Shown: positions 45,459-55,143 of the stretch, piece after piece
How positions within the stretch are numbered: the first letter of the stretch is position 1
Layout of the letters: each line of letters opens with the position of its first letter
Made by a program: the position numbers and the translations under genes
DNA from: Echinicola salinicaeni
GTDB taxonomy: Bacteria > Bacteroidota > Bacteroidia > Cytophagales > Cyclobacteriaceae
Reading direction: 5' to 3'
Assembly (NCBI RefSeq): GCF_014280965.1
Contig: NZ_JACODZ010000001.1
Location: forward strand, 310,001 to 374,000
DNA: 64,000 nucleotides
Notes under the pieces: generated by a model
What the model saw: only the letters and a program-made list of their open reading frames with translations
Database searches by the model: none
What the model was told of the DNA's origin: nothing

Positions 45459-46271
45459 TCAATATATCAAGACTTGACGTGGCTCATTATAGTTCCAACG
45501 TCTGGTGCCACTACCTCTAGGCGTATCAAAATTTATTCTGGCCGCAGCCCGGACAAAGACCATTCTACCTTCAGGGATCGTTCCGTTGGATTCAATGGTG
45601 ATGGTCTCGCCCAGCATGTCATTAAAGGAAGAACCTGAAAACTCCAATTGGCTGGACCAGCGCTCATCCCTAGCGCGGTAGCCCACGGTAGAAGAATAAC
45701 TGACGAAGAACTGGATGTCTGTTATATTCTGAAAACTGTCACTATATCCTCCCATAGGTTCGATTTTGGAACGGAATTCCTCTTCGGATACACCTCGGGT
45801 TACTCTGATTTGTGCCCTGACTTTGCCGTTGATTACTTCTGGATCTTTGACCCATTCGACCTTTAAAAAAGGTTGTACTTCAAAAGTTAGCTCGGTAACT
45901 CCCTTGATATCTACAGTCTGGGTGTCATCAGCAAGCGGAACTCCACGATCATCCTCACGAATTAGAGGGATAAAAGGTCCATCTAAACGTACGTTGTAAG
46001 TTCCCCCAAATAGTTTGGTATTTTGGAAAGTACCGTCAGGCATGCAGAAGAAGTCAGGATTTGGGGTGACATTGTCTCCCCAGCTTAATTCTGTCAAGCG
46101 AACGCGTATGCCTTCGCTTCCTTGATCAGTAAGTATGGGCTCACCGGTTTCTTTGTCAACGACCTGTCCCTTGAGCGTTTCCGCAGGCAGATCATAATTG
46201 TCCAATTCAAACAAATTACATGAACTGAACGCTATCAATGCAGATAAAACGAGGTATGTTATATTCTTCAT
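45459..46271 (-). CDS. DUF3823 surface lipoprotein of a SusCD locus
   Basis: A 270-residue lipoprotein (lipobox FSSC, Cys18). The first domain (LKGQVVDKETGEPILTDQGSEGIRVRLTELSWG... FFCMPDGTFQNTKLFGGTYNVRL) has the Ig-like carboxypeptidase-regulatory pattern of DUF3823. The second part (about 140-265) is beta-rich and fits the C-terminal module seen in the family. These proteins usually follow SusD and are thought to be accessory surface glycan-binding proteins. It starts 30 bp after the SusD stop. Confidence 0.85.
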   Translation of the reverse strand: MKNITYLVLSALIAFSSCNLFELDNYDLPAETLKGQVVDKETGEPILTDQGSEGIRVRLTELSWGDNVTPNPDFFCMPDGTFQNTKLFGGTYNVRLDGPFIPLIREDDRGVPLADDTQTVDIKGVTELTFEVQPFLKVEWVKDPEVINGKVRAQIRVTRGVSEEEFRSKIEPMGGYSDSFQNITDIQFFVSYSSTVGYRARDERWSSQLEFSGSSFNDMLGETITIESNGTIPEGRMVFVRAAARINFDTPRGSGTRRWNYNEPRQVLIY

Positions 46272-46301
46272 TTTTTTAATTTCTAGGTTATTGATCTTGC
46301 C

Positions 46302-48359
46302 TTATCGATTGGGTTGTTGATCGATTACAGGGCTCTTGGATACTTCTCCACCAGGTATGGCGAAATAGTAATCGATGATATTGTATTCAAAGGTTTTCAA
46401 GCTTACCCATTGAAAACGGGCATCGAAGAAATACTGACCACTCTCCGTAGACAAAAATGGATAGAGTCCTCTGAAACGATAGCGTGAGTTCATGCTATAG
46501 TCTTCTTTGTCCCTGGTTTCACCCCAAAATCCATCTCTAGCTTCATAGTGCTGCACTCTCCATCTGCGCAGGTCCCACTTGGATTTATGCTCCAATGCAA
46601 GCTCTTTTCTACGCTCCTTACGGACGATATTACGGCTTTCAATATCAGATGTAAGCATTCCGGAAAGCAAGGTCGCTCCAGCGCGTTCACGGATATCATT
46701 GATGCCTGAAGTGGCAACTTGAAGCATATCAGAACCATCAGGAGATGTCACTCCAGCAAGAGATAGTTCTATTGCTGCTTCTGCAGCATTAAGCAGAACA
46801 TCAGCATATCTCATCAAAACAAAATGTTGTGCAGATTTACCTTCACCTGCTTCAAAAGAAGGATCAGGATTCAACCATTTACGGCCGTAAAGTCCTGTAA
46901 GGGTGCTTTCTGCATTATTATAGAATGGGCCATTGGCACCAGCTGCTGTGATTTGCTCTCCCTGGAAGGCAACCAATTCTTGGCTTCCGCCATCTCTGGC
47001 ACTAAGAAACAGTTCTTTTGGAGATTGAGTATAAATCGGCAATTGTTGATAGCGGGTATCAGCGGTTGCATAAGAATAATCATTAAACAGAGGCTGGATA
47101 GGTTCCGCACCGGTATAAACCCCAGCACGTATTTCGATTTCTTGGCCTTTGAAAATATCTCCTGGGAATATCACATAAGCACGAAGACGTGGTTCGGCAT
47201 CTTTGAAGAAATCCATTGGCGTATCATACATCAGGTAATCTCCTTCGGTATTGTTTGACCCTGTAGTCACTTTGATGGTTCCGTCAGGATACCGGTCAAA
47301 TCCTTCAAACAGTTCCATGAAATCCAAGGTTGGGCAGGTACCGGAGGCCAAAGGTGCCTTGAAAATAAAGGGAGCGCTATAGGCATCATATCCATGTGTA
47401 GCCACAGGAAAATCGTATTCTTTTACATAGATATTCTCTGGGCTATTAGCATCACTGAACATGTCTACCATGTTCTGATATTGGGCTTGAGGGTTATCTG
47501 CTGCCCATTTCTTTTTGTAAAGGGAGTATTGACCGCTCTTAATGACTTCATTGGCAGCAGTGTATGCTTCTTTAAAATACCTTTTTGAGGCTGCTTGAGC
47601 GGTTTCTTCAGAAAAACCGATCACCCTTACACCTGTCTTTAGTCCAGTGCCTGTAAGTCTTCCGGGAACCGTTTCATTGTATTTCGCAACACTACCCGCA
47701 TAAAGCATGTCTTGAGCCTTGAAAGAAAGTGCAACATATTTATTGGAGTACCCTGACTTAGGACTGGTAGGTTGAAGTAAGTTTATGGCGCGATCATAGT
47801 CAGCCAATATTTGGTCCCAGGTTTCCTCTTCAGAGGAACGAGGGATTTCCAGACTGCCCTCTTTAGATGGATAACTTAGTACACTGGTCACCAAAGGTAT
47901 TCCACCAAAACGTTTGGCCATGGCAGAAAATACAAAGGCCCGAACAAAATAAGCTTCTCCCAAATAGTGGTTATAGGTTATCTCAGGGAATGAACTGGCG
48001 TGTTCTGGTAGGTTTTCCAAGAGGTAATTTGCTTCTCTCAATAGGCGAAAGGCCCTTCCCCAATAAGGGGTTCTTTCTCCAGTAAATGCGGAGGTGATTC
48101 CATCCCGGTTCACTGCTTCTCCGGTGCCCTCAATTCCAAGGGAACCAAGCCAAGAATTGTATTCCACCCCCCATCGGGCCATGTATTTGAAGTCCTCAAA
48201 GGGCATTTTGCTGTACATGCCTGCGATATATACGTCCATGCCTGATTCACTGGTCATGAGTGTCTCGTCACCGATTACATTGGGAGGAGGCACATCCAGA
48301 TTTGTACAACTGGAAATATACAATAAGCTGAATATCAATAATATGATTTTTGTTTTCAT
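46302..48359 (-). CDS. SusD/RagB-family glycan-binding lipoprotein (mannan locus)
   Basis: Lipoprotein of 685 residues from ATG 48359 (lipobox ISSC, Cys18); an in-frame TTG four codons upstream is not needed. The SusD pattern is clear: DETLMTSESGMDVYIAGMYSKMP near the N-terminus, EAYFVRAFVFSAMAKRFGGIPL around residue 130 and FVLMRYADVLLNAAEAAIEL in the C-terminal part. At 685 residues it is longer than average (about 500-600), owing to insertions in the middle. It lies 42 bp behind its SusC partner and is followed by a DUF3823 gene. Confidence 0.94.
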   Translation of the reverse strand: MKTKIILLIFSLLYISSCTNLDVPPPNVIGDETLMTSESGMDVYIAGMYSKMPFEDFKYMARWGVEYNSWLGSLGIEGTGEAVNRDGITSAFTGERTPYWGRAFRLLREANYLLENLPEHASSFPEITYNHYLGEAYFVRAFVFSAMAKRFGGIPLVTSVLSYPSKEGSLEIPRSSEEETWDQILADYDRAINLLQPTSPKSGYSNKYVALSFKAQDMLYAGSVAKYNETVPGRLTGTGLKTGVRVIGFSEETAQAASKRYFKEAYTAANEVIKSGQYSLYKKKWAADNPQAQYQNMVDMFSDANSPENIYVKEYDFPVATHGYDAYSAPFIFKAPLASGTCPTLDFMELFEGFDRYPDGTIKVTTGSNNTEGDYLMYDTPMDFFKDAEPRLRAYVIFPGDIFKGQEIEIRAGVYTGAEPIQPLFNDYSYATADTRYQQLPIYTQSPKELFLSARDGGSQELVAFQGEQITAAGANGPFYNNAESTLTGLYGRKWLNPDPSFEAGEGKSAQHFVLMRYADVLLNAAEAAIELSLAGVTSPDGSDMLQVATSGINDIRERAGATLLSGMLTSDIESRNIVRKERRKELALEHKSKWDLRRWRVQHYEARDGFWGETRDKEDYSMNSRYRFRGLYPFLSTESGQYFFDARFQWVSLKTFEYNIIDYYFAIPGGEVSKSPVIDQQPNR

Positions 48360-48401
48360 AATTTCGTTCAATTTAATTTTCCAAGGTCTCTCTAGCTTCC
48401 A

Positions 48402-51400
48402 TTAAAATGAGGCCGTAACACCCAGGGTGTAGGTTTTTGTCAACGGATACATTCTTCCCAATTCATCACCAGGATGTTCTGGGTCCACAAATTTCACCCC
48501 TGTAAATGTCAGGAGGTTATAGGCATTGGCAAAGACCCTGATGTTGGTAGAGGGACTATTTCTTGGTTTCAGGCTGTAGCCCACTTCAATACTTTTCAGA
48601 CGTAGATAATCTGTACTAACCCGGTTGAATTCAGAATTGCCAAAAGGATAATGGCCTGTATAGCCATAGTATCCACTGATCCATTCTGTTTCTGGGTCAT
48701 AAGGATCAGCCAAAGGGTCAACTGGATGCCAGCGGTCAAGGTATTGCTCCAATGCACCACCGCCATTGCTGCCCCAAATGGAATATAGTGGCTCCTGGTA
48801 TTGCATAGAACCCAAAGCAGAACCTTGGAATAAGATACTTGCATCAAAATTTTTGTATTCGGCATCAAGAGCCATACTGAAGTTTAACCATGGAGTTTGG
48901 TCATAGGCAAATGGATGTTGGTCTAGACCATTGATCTCTCCGTCACCATTCCAATCTTCATATTTATAATCTCCTGGTAATATGCCCCTGTCTTTATAGA
49001 TGTCATAAGACCAGATATCCTCCCAGTCTGTATATCTTCCTGCGGACACATAGCCAAATTGGACTCCCTGATAACGATTTGTCAGGTTGTCATTTCGCCA
49101 GCGATCGTAGGAATTGCCATAGGGTCCCTTTTCAGCTGCGATAAGATGCTTTCTACGGGTAATGGTAGCTATTCCTTTCACTCCATAAGAAAGCTCACCA
49201 ATCCGGTTTCTGTGGGAAAGTTCAAGGTCTATACCGAACTGTCTGTCGCTGTTGGTATTTTCCCTAGGTGCCCCGGTTCCTACCACAGTAGGCACATCGC
49301 CTGAACGAGTAGAGAACAGTCCTTCTCTACGTCTGTCAAAATAATCTAGAGAGAAACCAAATTTGCCCATCCAAGCTTCGAAGTCAACCCCTATATTGAA
49401 TGTTTTTGCTGTCCACCAAGAAAGGTTTTCGTTGGGTATGACGAGCGAAGCTCCATAAACGAATTCACCATTTAGCATATATCCAGGAGCATATTGATTG
49501 TAATAACCATTTTGGGCATTACCACTGGTAGCAGGATAGATGTAGCCAGGGTACCAATCGTAAGCCAATGATCCATCATCTGCAGTCATCCCATAACTGG
49601 CCCTAAATTTCAGTTGGTCCACAAAATTAAGTGCTGAGACTGACTGGAAAAAAGGTTCTTCAGATAGACGCCAACCAATGGATCCTGAAGGGAACCAACC
49701 CCAACGGTTTGTTTTAACAAATTTGGAGGAGCCATCGTATCGGAACTGCACTTCGGCAATGTACCGCTCACCGAAAGCATAATTTACCCTTCCAAACATG
49801 GCGGAGTTAGCGATTTCATAAAGGTCTCCTGAGCCTCCTTGCATGCCACCTTGTTGGTCTTCATTCATACCACCTACAAGGTATTTCATTGCAAAGGCCA
49901 AGTTCCGCTGTGCATAAAAATTGTCTCCTTTGCGATTTTGGGTTTCAAATCCCAAAAGACCAGAGACATCATGATTCTCACCAAAGGTACGCTTATAGTT
50001 GATCAGGAACTGTCCTAAAAACTGCTGTTTGTTGAATAACTCTCTTCTGATTTGATTAGGCGAGCTATTGTTGTATAGTTTTGATAGATAGGTATCTGTA
50101 ACAGGGTCATACATGTACTGGTAATATTCCCTTCGGTAGATATCATTATCATCTCCTCGAAAGTCATAGCTGACCAAGCCCTTTACGGATAGTCCTTCTA
50201 AGGCTTCAGATAAAGTCCCGAAGTCATAGTCTAAAGATGCCGAAGACTGAAAATACTTTTGCTTGTACTTTCTGTGTCCTGAAACATCTGCTCTCATCAT
50301 CGCAATGGTGTTTTGTTCCAAGTCCAAGCCTTCATAGTTCAGCATGGTGTTTTCTGGATCGGCATACGCAGGAAATAAAACCCCTTGTCTCCAATAATTG
50401 CGGATGATCTCCACGGCACTGGAATAAGGAGAATTCCTTTGATCAGCCACACCACTAAGGTTGAGGTTAAACTTCAGACCCTGAGTTATTTGGGTTGTTA
50501 TATTGGATCTCAGGTTAATTTTGCTGTAGTTCATGTCCCCTGATTTAAACATCCCTTCCTGATACATATATCCTCCGGCTATATAATATTGAGTTTTTTC
50601 TGTCCCACCAGTGATGCTAATATCATGTTGGCTTTGAGGAGCGTAATCACTGATCAGCAATGAATTCCAGTCTGTGGTCCGACGGCGTCCCGTACGGAAG
50701 GCTTCAAAATCATCATCCTGATAAATCAGATTTCCCCCGTTAATATTGTTCATGGCCCTTTCATTATAGAGTGTCATGGTTTCATAAGGATCAGCAAGTT
50801 GAGGAAAACCGGATGGGCTCTGCAGGGTGTAAGAACCATTGTAAGTAACTACTGCCTTACCTCCTTCAGACCCTCTTTTGGTGGTGATCAGTACAACACC
50901 ATTGGCGGCACGTGCACCGTAGATGGCTGCTGATGCATCCTTTAGGACAGACAATTCTTCGATATCTGTGGGGTTCAGACGCTGAAAATCAGCCATGGTT
51001 CGCTGGATACCATCGATCACGATCAAAGGTGATCCCAAACCACGGATATCAAAGGCTGCATTGAAAGTACCAGGTTCCGCACTTTTTTGCCAAACACGAA
51101 CCCCTGCAACTCTACCCGTAAGCATATTCTGCGGATTTTCGTTCTTGGTACGTAGCATTTCATCGCCCTTGATATTGGCTACAGAACCGGTCATGGTTAC
51201 TTTTTCCTGCATCCCATATCCTACGACAACCACTTCTCCCAACTGCTGGGTATCTGGGGTCATGGATACTTGGATGACTGATTGGGATCCCACTTCGATG
51301 TCTTGAGTTTTATATCCGATAAATGAAAATGTCAGGACTGTATTGCCTTCCGGAACGGTCAATTTATATTTGCCGTCTATGTCTGTTATAGTACCTGTTA

Positions 51401-51629
51401 AGGTTCCTTTTAGCAAAACATTTACTCCGGGCATTGGTGTGCCATCTTCGGATAATACTGTACCTGAAATTGTTCTATCAAGTTGCTGTGATATCGGTCT
51501 TTCTAAAAGAGGTGCATTGGAGGCTAACGCTGAAGCATGGGCAGGAGCAATAGCAAAGTACGGTAAAATGATCCCGCACAAGGAATATTTTACCAGTCCT
51601 CTGGAGAACTGCTTATATATCTTTTGCAT
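48402..51629 (-). CDS. SusC/RagA-family TonB-dependent transporter (mannan locus)
   Basis: Outer-membrane importer of 1075 residues. After the signal peptide (cleaved near AHASA) comes a carboxypeptidase-regulatory-like domain (ISGTVLSEDGTPMPGVNVLLKGTLTGTITDIDG region, about 55-130). A plug follows (LGEVVVVGYGMQEKVTMTGSVANI) and a barrel ending in YTLGVTASF. There is no STN domain, so unlike the other SusC in this window it is not built to signal to an anti-sigma factor; control must come by another route. It stands 96 bp after the GH76 gene and 42 bp before SusD. The substrate is probably alpha-mannan, from the GH76 neighbour. Confidence 0.96.
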   Translation of the reverse strand: MQKIYKQFSRGLVKYSLCGIILPYFAIAPAHASALASNAPLLERPISQQLDRTISGTVLSEDGTPMPGVNVLLKGTLTGTITDIDGKYKLTVPEGNTVLTFSFIGYKTQDIEVGSQSVIQVSMTPDTQQLGEVVVVGYGMQEKVTMTGSVANIKGDEMLRTKNENPQNMLTGRVAGVRVWQKSAEPGTFNAAFDIRGLGSPLIVIDGIQRTMADFQRLNPTDIEELSVLKDASAAIYGARAANGVVLITTKRGSEGGKAVVTYNGSYTLQSPSGFPQLADPYETMTLYNERAMNNINGGNLIYQDDDFEAFRTGRRRTTDWNSLLISDYAPQSQHDISITGGTEKTQYYIAGGYMYQEGMFKSGDMNYSKINLRSNITTQITQGLKFNLNLSGVADQRNSPYSSAVEIIRNYWRQGVLFPAYADPENTMLNYEGLDLEQNTIAMMRADVSGHRKYKQKYFQSSASLDYDFGTLSEALEGLSVKGLVSYDFRGDDNDIYRREYYQYMYDPVTDTYLSKLYNNSSPNQIRRELFNKQQFLGQFLINYKRTFGENHDVSGLLGFETQNRKGDNFYAQRNLAFAMKYLVGGMNEDQQGGMQGGSGDLYEIANSAMFGRVNYAFGERYIAEVQFRYDGSSKFVKTNRWGWFPSGSIGWRLSEEPFFQSVSALNFVDQLKFRASYGMTADDGSLAYDWYPGYIYPATSGNAQNGYYNQYAPGYMLNGEFVYGASLVIPNENLSWWTAKTFNIGVDFEAWMGKFGFSLDYFDRRREGLFSTRSGDVPTVVGTGAPRENTNSDRQFGIDLELSHRNRIGELSYGVKGIATITRRKHLIAAEKGPYGNSYDRWRNDNLTNRYQGVQFGYVSAGRYTDWEDIWSYDIYKDRGILPGDYKYEDWNGDGEINGLDQHPFAYDQTPWLNFSMALDAEYKNFDASILFQGSALGSMQYQEPLYSIWGSNGGGALEQYLDRWHPVDPLADPYDPETEWISGYYGYTGHYPFGNSEFNRVSTDYLRLKSIEVGYSLKPRNSPSTNIRVFANAYNLLTFTGVKFVDPEHPGDELGRMYPLTKTYTLGVTASF

Positions 51630-51725
51630 ATTTTTTTGGCTATTTTGTTTCTTTATTGTCTAATATGGTACTATTGGCCTTTAAAAATTTGGCATCCCCT
51701 GAATAAGTGGAGCCAAAAAAATAGA

Positions 51726-53171
51726 TCATTTCGCCAGCTCATATCGTGATAGTACTGCGTATTCTGCTGCAAATGCGAAATTGAACATCCCTTCTGTTCT
51801 GTTGTTACTGTCTGTAAGACTCCATCCTACCAGAAGATTGGTGGGAAGAAAACCTTCGTACAAAAAGTTTTCATATCCATAATCTAAATTCTTCTGAAAA
51901 GTGTCGATATAATCAGCAGCAGATCCATAGGTTGGATGAACATCTACGTATCCACGCATCAGCACCCCATTGAACCAGTTATTGAAACCGCTGATATCAT
52001 AAGAATAATATCCGTCATGTGTTTGGTTGAGTTTGGCAAAATACTCAAAGCTGTCATCTGAAAGGCTCTTGGCATCCTGTAAGTAAGCATCTTCATTGGT
52101 GGCCCTGTACAAATCTGCGGCTCCTGATAACATGGTTCCAGAGTTGTAAGAAATAGCCGGGCCTACACGATCCTGGCAGTTGATACCTTTGCGGTAAACC
52201 GTCCCGTCTATGGTTTCTGTTTGAGGGTTTCCGGGAGAACAGCCTCCTCTCATATCGTCATAAACGCCGTCAGAACGAAGCAATTGATTTTTTTGCCAAT
52301 CATAAATTTTTTTGGCAAAATCAGCATAATATTCGCTTTTACTTATCTGCATGGATTTTCTGGTCTGCTTATCTTCAGCATCGATATAGCGGTAAGAGAT
52401 TTCATCGTCCTTACCTTTATAGATTTCATGGAGCCAAACCAAAGGGCTTACCATAGGGCCATTACTGCAGGAATGTTTGCTTACGTATCCCGGTCCCCAG
52501 GTTATTCCGCCACGCTCTGTCCCATCTGGTTTTCTGGTACTGTCCCATCCATCCAAAACATAAGCGGTCAGGTATTCTGCTTTTTTCAAATAGGCTGTTT
52601 CTCCTGTGATTTTGTAGGATTCAAGCAATTCACGTACGAGCCACATTTGGTCATCATATACATTTTCGATGCCTTCTACTTTGGCTGCTCCCTTGGTATT
52701 GCTCCGGTGCACGCCATAGACTGACCATTCCTTGGTTTGGGTATAGGATACCAATTCAAAGGTGCCTTTGTAATAGTCCAGATTGTCATATAGCCTGGCA
52801 AGAAGTTCTTTGTATTTGTCAAAGTTTTCATCGTAAAGATTTGCATTACCATGCTCTTTTTGGGCCTGCAAACCGTGTAGGATAGCATTTACAGCTTCTA
52901 TGGCTGCTGTGTACATCCATACACTGCCAGTTTCATTGGATCGAGCTTCAGTGTAGGGGTTATAATATCTGGCCATGGCCATTCCTGCCCCGGTAAAATG
53001 GGCAGAAACGGCACTGTCGGTCAGCTCCATTGCTCTGAGAAGGTTCTGTTCTGAAAGACTTATCTCGACTGGTGAGGTTTTAGGGTCGGTTTCAGACGAG
53101 TTTTCGGTGCATGCTGTGGAAAGCAGCAGAAAAAGGCTCAGGATTGTAATCATCATTCTAAATTGTATCAT
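51726..53171 (-). CDS. GH76 endo-alpha-1,6-mannanase, lipoprotein
   Basis: Glycoside hydrolase family 76 enzyme of 481 residues; lipobox STAC (Cys21) places it in an outer-membrane lipid anchor. The catalytic Asp pair is D173-D174 in NVYDDQMWLVRELLESY, as in bacterial Aman6. The SNGPMVSPLVWLHEIYKG and CQDRVGPAISYNSGTMLSGAADLYRAT segments are family hallmarks of the (alpha/alpha)6 fold. These enzymes cut the alpha-1,6-mannan backbone of yeast and fungal cell walls or mycobacterial lipomannan. It lies in the mannan PUL between a modular surface lipoprotein and SusC. M6 or M7 could be the real start. Confidence 0.92.
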   Translation of the reverse strand: MIQFRMMITILSLFLLLSTACTENSSETDPKTSPVEISLSEQNLLRAMELTDSAVSAHFTGAGMAMARYYNPYTEARSNETGSVWMYTAAIEAVNAILHGLQAQKEHGNANLYDENFDKYKELLARLYDNLDYYKGTFELVSYTQTKEWSVYGVHRSNTKGAAKVEGIENVYDDQMWLVRELLESYKITGETAYLKKAEYLTAYVLDGWDSTRKPDGTERGGITWGPGYVSKHSCSNGPMVSPLVWLHEIYKGKDDEISYRYIDAEDKQTRKSMQISKSEYYADFAKKIYDWQKNQLLRSDGVYDDMRGGCSPGNPQTETIDGTVYRKGINCQDRVGPAISYNSGTMLSGAADLYRATNEDAYLQDAKSLSDDSFEYFAKLNQTHDGYYSYDISGFNNWFNGVLMRGYVDVHPTYGSAADYIDTFQKNLDYGYENFLYEGFLPTNLLVGWSLTDSNNRTEGMFNFAFAAEYAVLSRYELAK

Positions 53172-53186
53172 GTTAAGTTTATTGTA

Positions 53187-54998
53187 TTATTTCAGATCAA
53201 TGCTGTGAATTACCAACTTGTTTTCACCTGAATTGGCTTCAACATTGTACACACCCAAGGCGAGGGTGACATCTTTTCCATTAAACTGGGATAGGTCATA
53301 AGCAAAGGAGGCATAACCTTCGGGGTTTCCAGCCCCTCCATCACCATGCTTAAATTTCCAGCAGCCATCTTCTGCAGCGCTGGCTTCATCAGCTGAATGA
53401 GATTGTGGATCCAAGTGGGTTACGGTTCCGTTGTCTTCTATAGCAGTAAGTTTAAAGTAGGTGAAATTATCCCCGAAATTGCGTGTGCTGAGTGTCAATT
53501 GATTGCTGCCTGCATCAATTGAGAATTTTGAGTATAGATAAGCTTCAGGTACCTTAGTGTCCACATCTGAAGTGTTACGAGTTTTGATCAAGTAGCCTTC
53601 AGATGGGAATACTTCCGGATCTTTCTTAAGAGGAGTGAAGAACCAGTTTGCTGCAATATGGTCTACATTTCTCCAAGCACGATAGGCGTCCACATAGTTA
53701 TCACGGTTTCCGCTTACAGGGCTTATTCCTGTAAAATATGTTTTGGTGTGTGGCATGGTAGAGCGAATGGTTTCCTGAGTTAACTTCCAGCCTTCAATTA
53801 CCTCAGTGCCAGGTAGCCAATCCCAATTTTCTACTTTTTGATCTGCAAATCGAATCGCCCGAAGCACCAATTGTTTCCAATAGTCACCTGTAGACTGCCT
53901 GTAAATACCAATAGCTACAATGACCTCTTTGCCTACGTATTCACTTAGATCAAACTCTACATCACCATAGCTTCCAGAGGCATAAGTTCTGTTTTCACCA
54001 ATTTTCACAGCAGTTGGCTGAGTTTCGGAAAGATCTACCACCTGAACGCCAAAATAGGCCGGGTTGGCTTCATCTGCGTTGTGCGTACTGACTCTCAAGG
54101 ATAAGATTTTGTTGTCTTCAGTAATGATTTTACTTCCATAGACATAGGAGTCAAATACATTCAAGTCAGCAGGATTACTTCTATCATCTTCATTGTTTCT
54201 GATCTGAAGCGTAGTTCCTTCATTTTGCTCTTGCCATGCACCTTGGAAATCTAGGGAAGACATATAATTACATGCCCAATCCCATCTTGGGTAGACGTCT
54301 GCATTTCGCCCACCACGGTATTCGTTATAATACCATTTGTCAGCTGTCAATAGATCAGAATATGTCAAGCCACGAAGAATTTCGCTACTGCCCATGGTAA
54401 TCTCCAAGGTGGCGATACCATCAACAAAATCCGCTTCAGTCACTGTTTTGGTAATGGGTTCGTAATTAGCTTTGCTGAATGTAACGGTGTACTCATCCAC
54501 GATCAGATTTTCCAGGGTGAAAATCCCATCGCTTCCAGAGTTTGTTGTACCGGCAACTCCTACCGATACATTTACATCTTCAAGTGGTGCATTTCCATTT
54601 TTTCCGTCTTTGATCGTTCCGGTAATTTTGGCGGAAGCAAACACTAAGGAAATATTTGCTGTAGCGATTTTCTCACTGTTGAATTTTTCAGGGTTTACGG
54701 TCAAGCTAACAGCTAGCCAACCAGCTTTGGAAAACTTTACAGCATGCGTCTTTAAAGGGACATCCTCAAAAATATACTTTCCATCACTTCCTGTGGTGAT
54801 GGCAATTTCTTCTTCCCCTATTCCAGATAGGGAAACATTTACATCTGAAATGGGTTGACCTTCGCCATCTGTAACTGTACCAGTAATGCTTCCTCGAGGA
54901 TCTGAAATGGAATCATCTTCGTTGATACATGAGATTGCGGAAGCTAAAAATGCTCCCACCAAGGCGATGTAAACGATCGCTCGTAATTTTTTACTCAT
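53187..54998 (-). CDS. Modular surface lipoprotein: two carboxypeptidase-regulatory domains plus two beta-sandwich modules (SGBP candidate)
   Basis: A 603-residue lipoprotein (lipobox AISC, Cys24). Two Ig-like CarboxypepD_reg repeats follow (about 35-115, GSITGTVTDGEGQPISDVNVSLSG; about 120-200, AKITGTIKDGKNGNAPLEDVNVSVG). Two homologous beta-rich segments come next (about 225-390 and about 410-600). Both carry the pattern of a W or Y start, HNADEANPAYFGVQVVDL versus HSADEASAAEDGCWKFKHG, and a closing EVIVAIGIY versus DVTLALGVY. They resemble carbohydrate-binding modules. No catalytic motif is found. First gene of the mannan PUL on this strand, so a surface glycan-binding protein that feeds GH76 and SusCD is likely. 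Confidence 0.7.
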   Translation of the reverse strand: MSKKLRAIVYIALVGAFLASAISCINEDDSISDPRGSITGTVTDGEGQPISDVNVSLSGIGEEEIAITTGSDGKYIFEDVPLKTHAVKFSKAGWLAVSLTVNPEKFNSEKIATANISLVFASAKITGTIKDGKNGNAPLEDVNVSVGVAGTTNSGSDGIFTLENLIVDEYTVTFSKANYEPITKTVTEADFVDGIATLEITMGSSEILRGLTYSDLLTADKWYYNEYRGGRNADVYPRWDWACNYMSSLDFQGAWQEQNEGTTLQIRNNEDDRSNPADLNVFDSYVYGSKIITEDNKILSLRVSTHNADEANPAYFGVQVVDLSETQPTAVKIGENRTYASGSYGDVEFDLSEYVGKEVIVAIGIYRQSTGDYWKQLVLRAIRFADQKVENWDWLPGTEVIEGWKLTQETIRSTMPHTKTYFTGISPVSGNRDNYVDAYRAWRNVDHIAANWFFTPLKKDPEVFPSEGYLIKTRNTSDVDTKVPEAYLYSKFSIDAGSNQLTLSTRNFGDNFTYFKLTAIEDNGTVTHLDPQSHSADEASAAEDGCWKFKHGDGGAGNPEGYASFAYDLSQFNGKDVTLALGVYNVEANSGENKLVIHSIDLK

Positions 54999-55083
54999 TT
55001 GTTAGGCATTTATGGGTTATAAATTAATTAACTAGATTGAGTTGCTTGAAATAAATAATCGATTTAGCAACCCCATTATGGGT

Positions 55084-55091
55084 GAAATATA
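55084..55091 (-). promoter_or_regulatory. Promoter -10/-7-like element for the mannan PUL
   Basis: On the minus strand this reads TATATTTC, one base from TAnnTTTG, 86 bp upstream of the first PUL gene. The nearest repeat of the GGTTAA array ends 10 bp before it, so an activator there would contact the -35 region. Confidence 0.35.
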
Positions 55092-55101
55092 AAAGAGGAG
55101 C

Positions 55102-55143
55102 GGTTAATTTTTCGGTTAAATTTGGGTTAATGGGCAGGGTTAA
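55102..55143 (-). promoter_or_regulatory. Four phased direct repeats (TTAACC on the transcribed strand)
   Basis: GGTTAA occurs at 55102, 55114, 55125 and 55138, spacings of 12, 11 and 13 bp, all in the same orientation and about one helical turn apart. SARP regulators bind tandem direct repeats with about 11-bp pitch just upstream of the -10 element. This fits a binding array for a SARP-like activator, such as the membrane regulator at 40611-43130. Confidence 0.55.

Noticed and set aside
46824-47258. A 144-residue + strand frame
   Set aside because: It is antisense to a clear SusD gene; composition is that of a shadow.
52221-52724. A 167-residue + strand frame
   Set aside because: It lies wholly antisense to the GH76 gene, whose catalytic motifs are intact, and has no domain or plausible neighbours.
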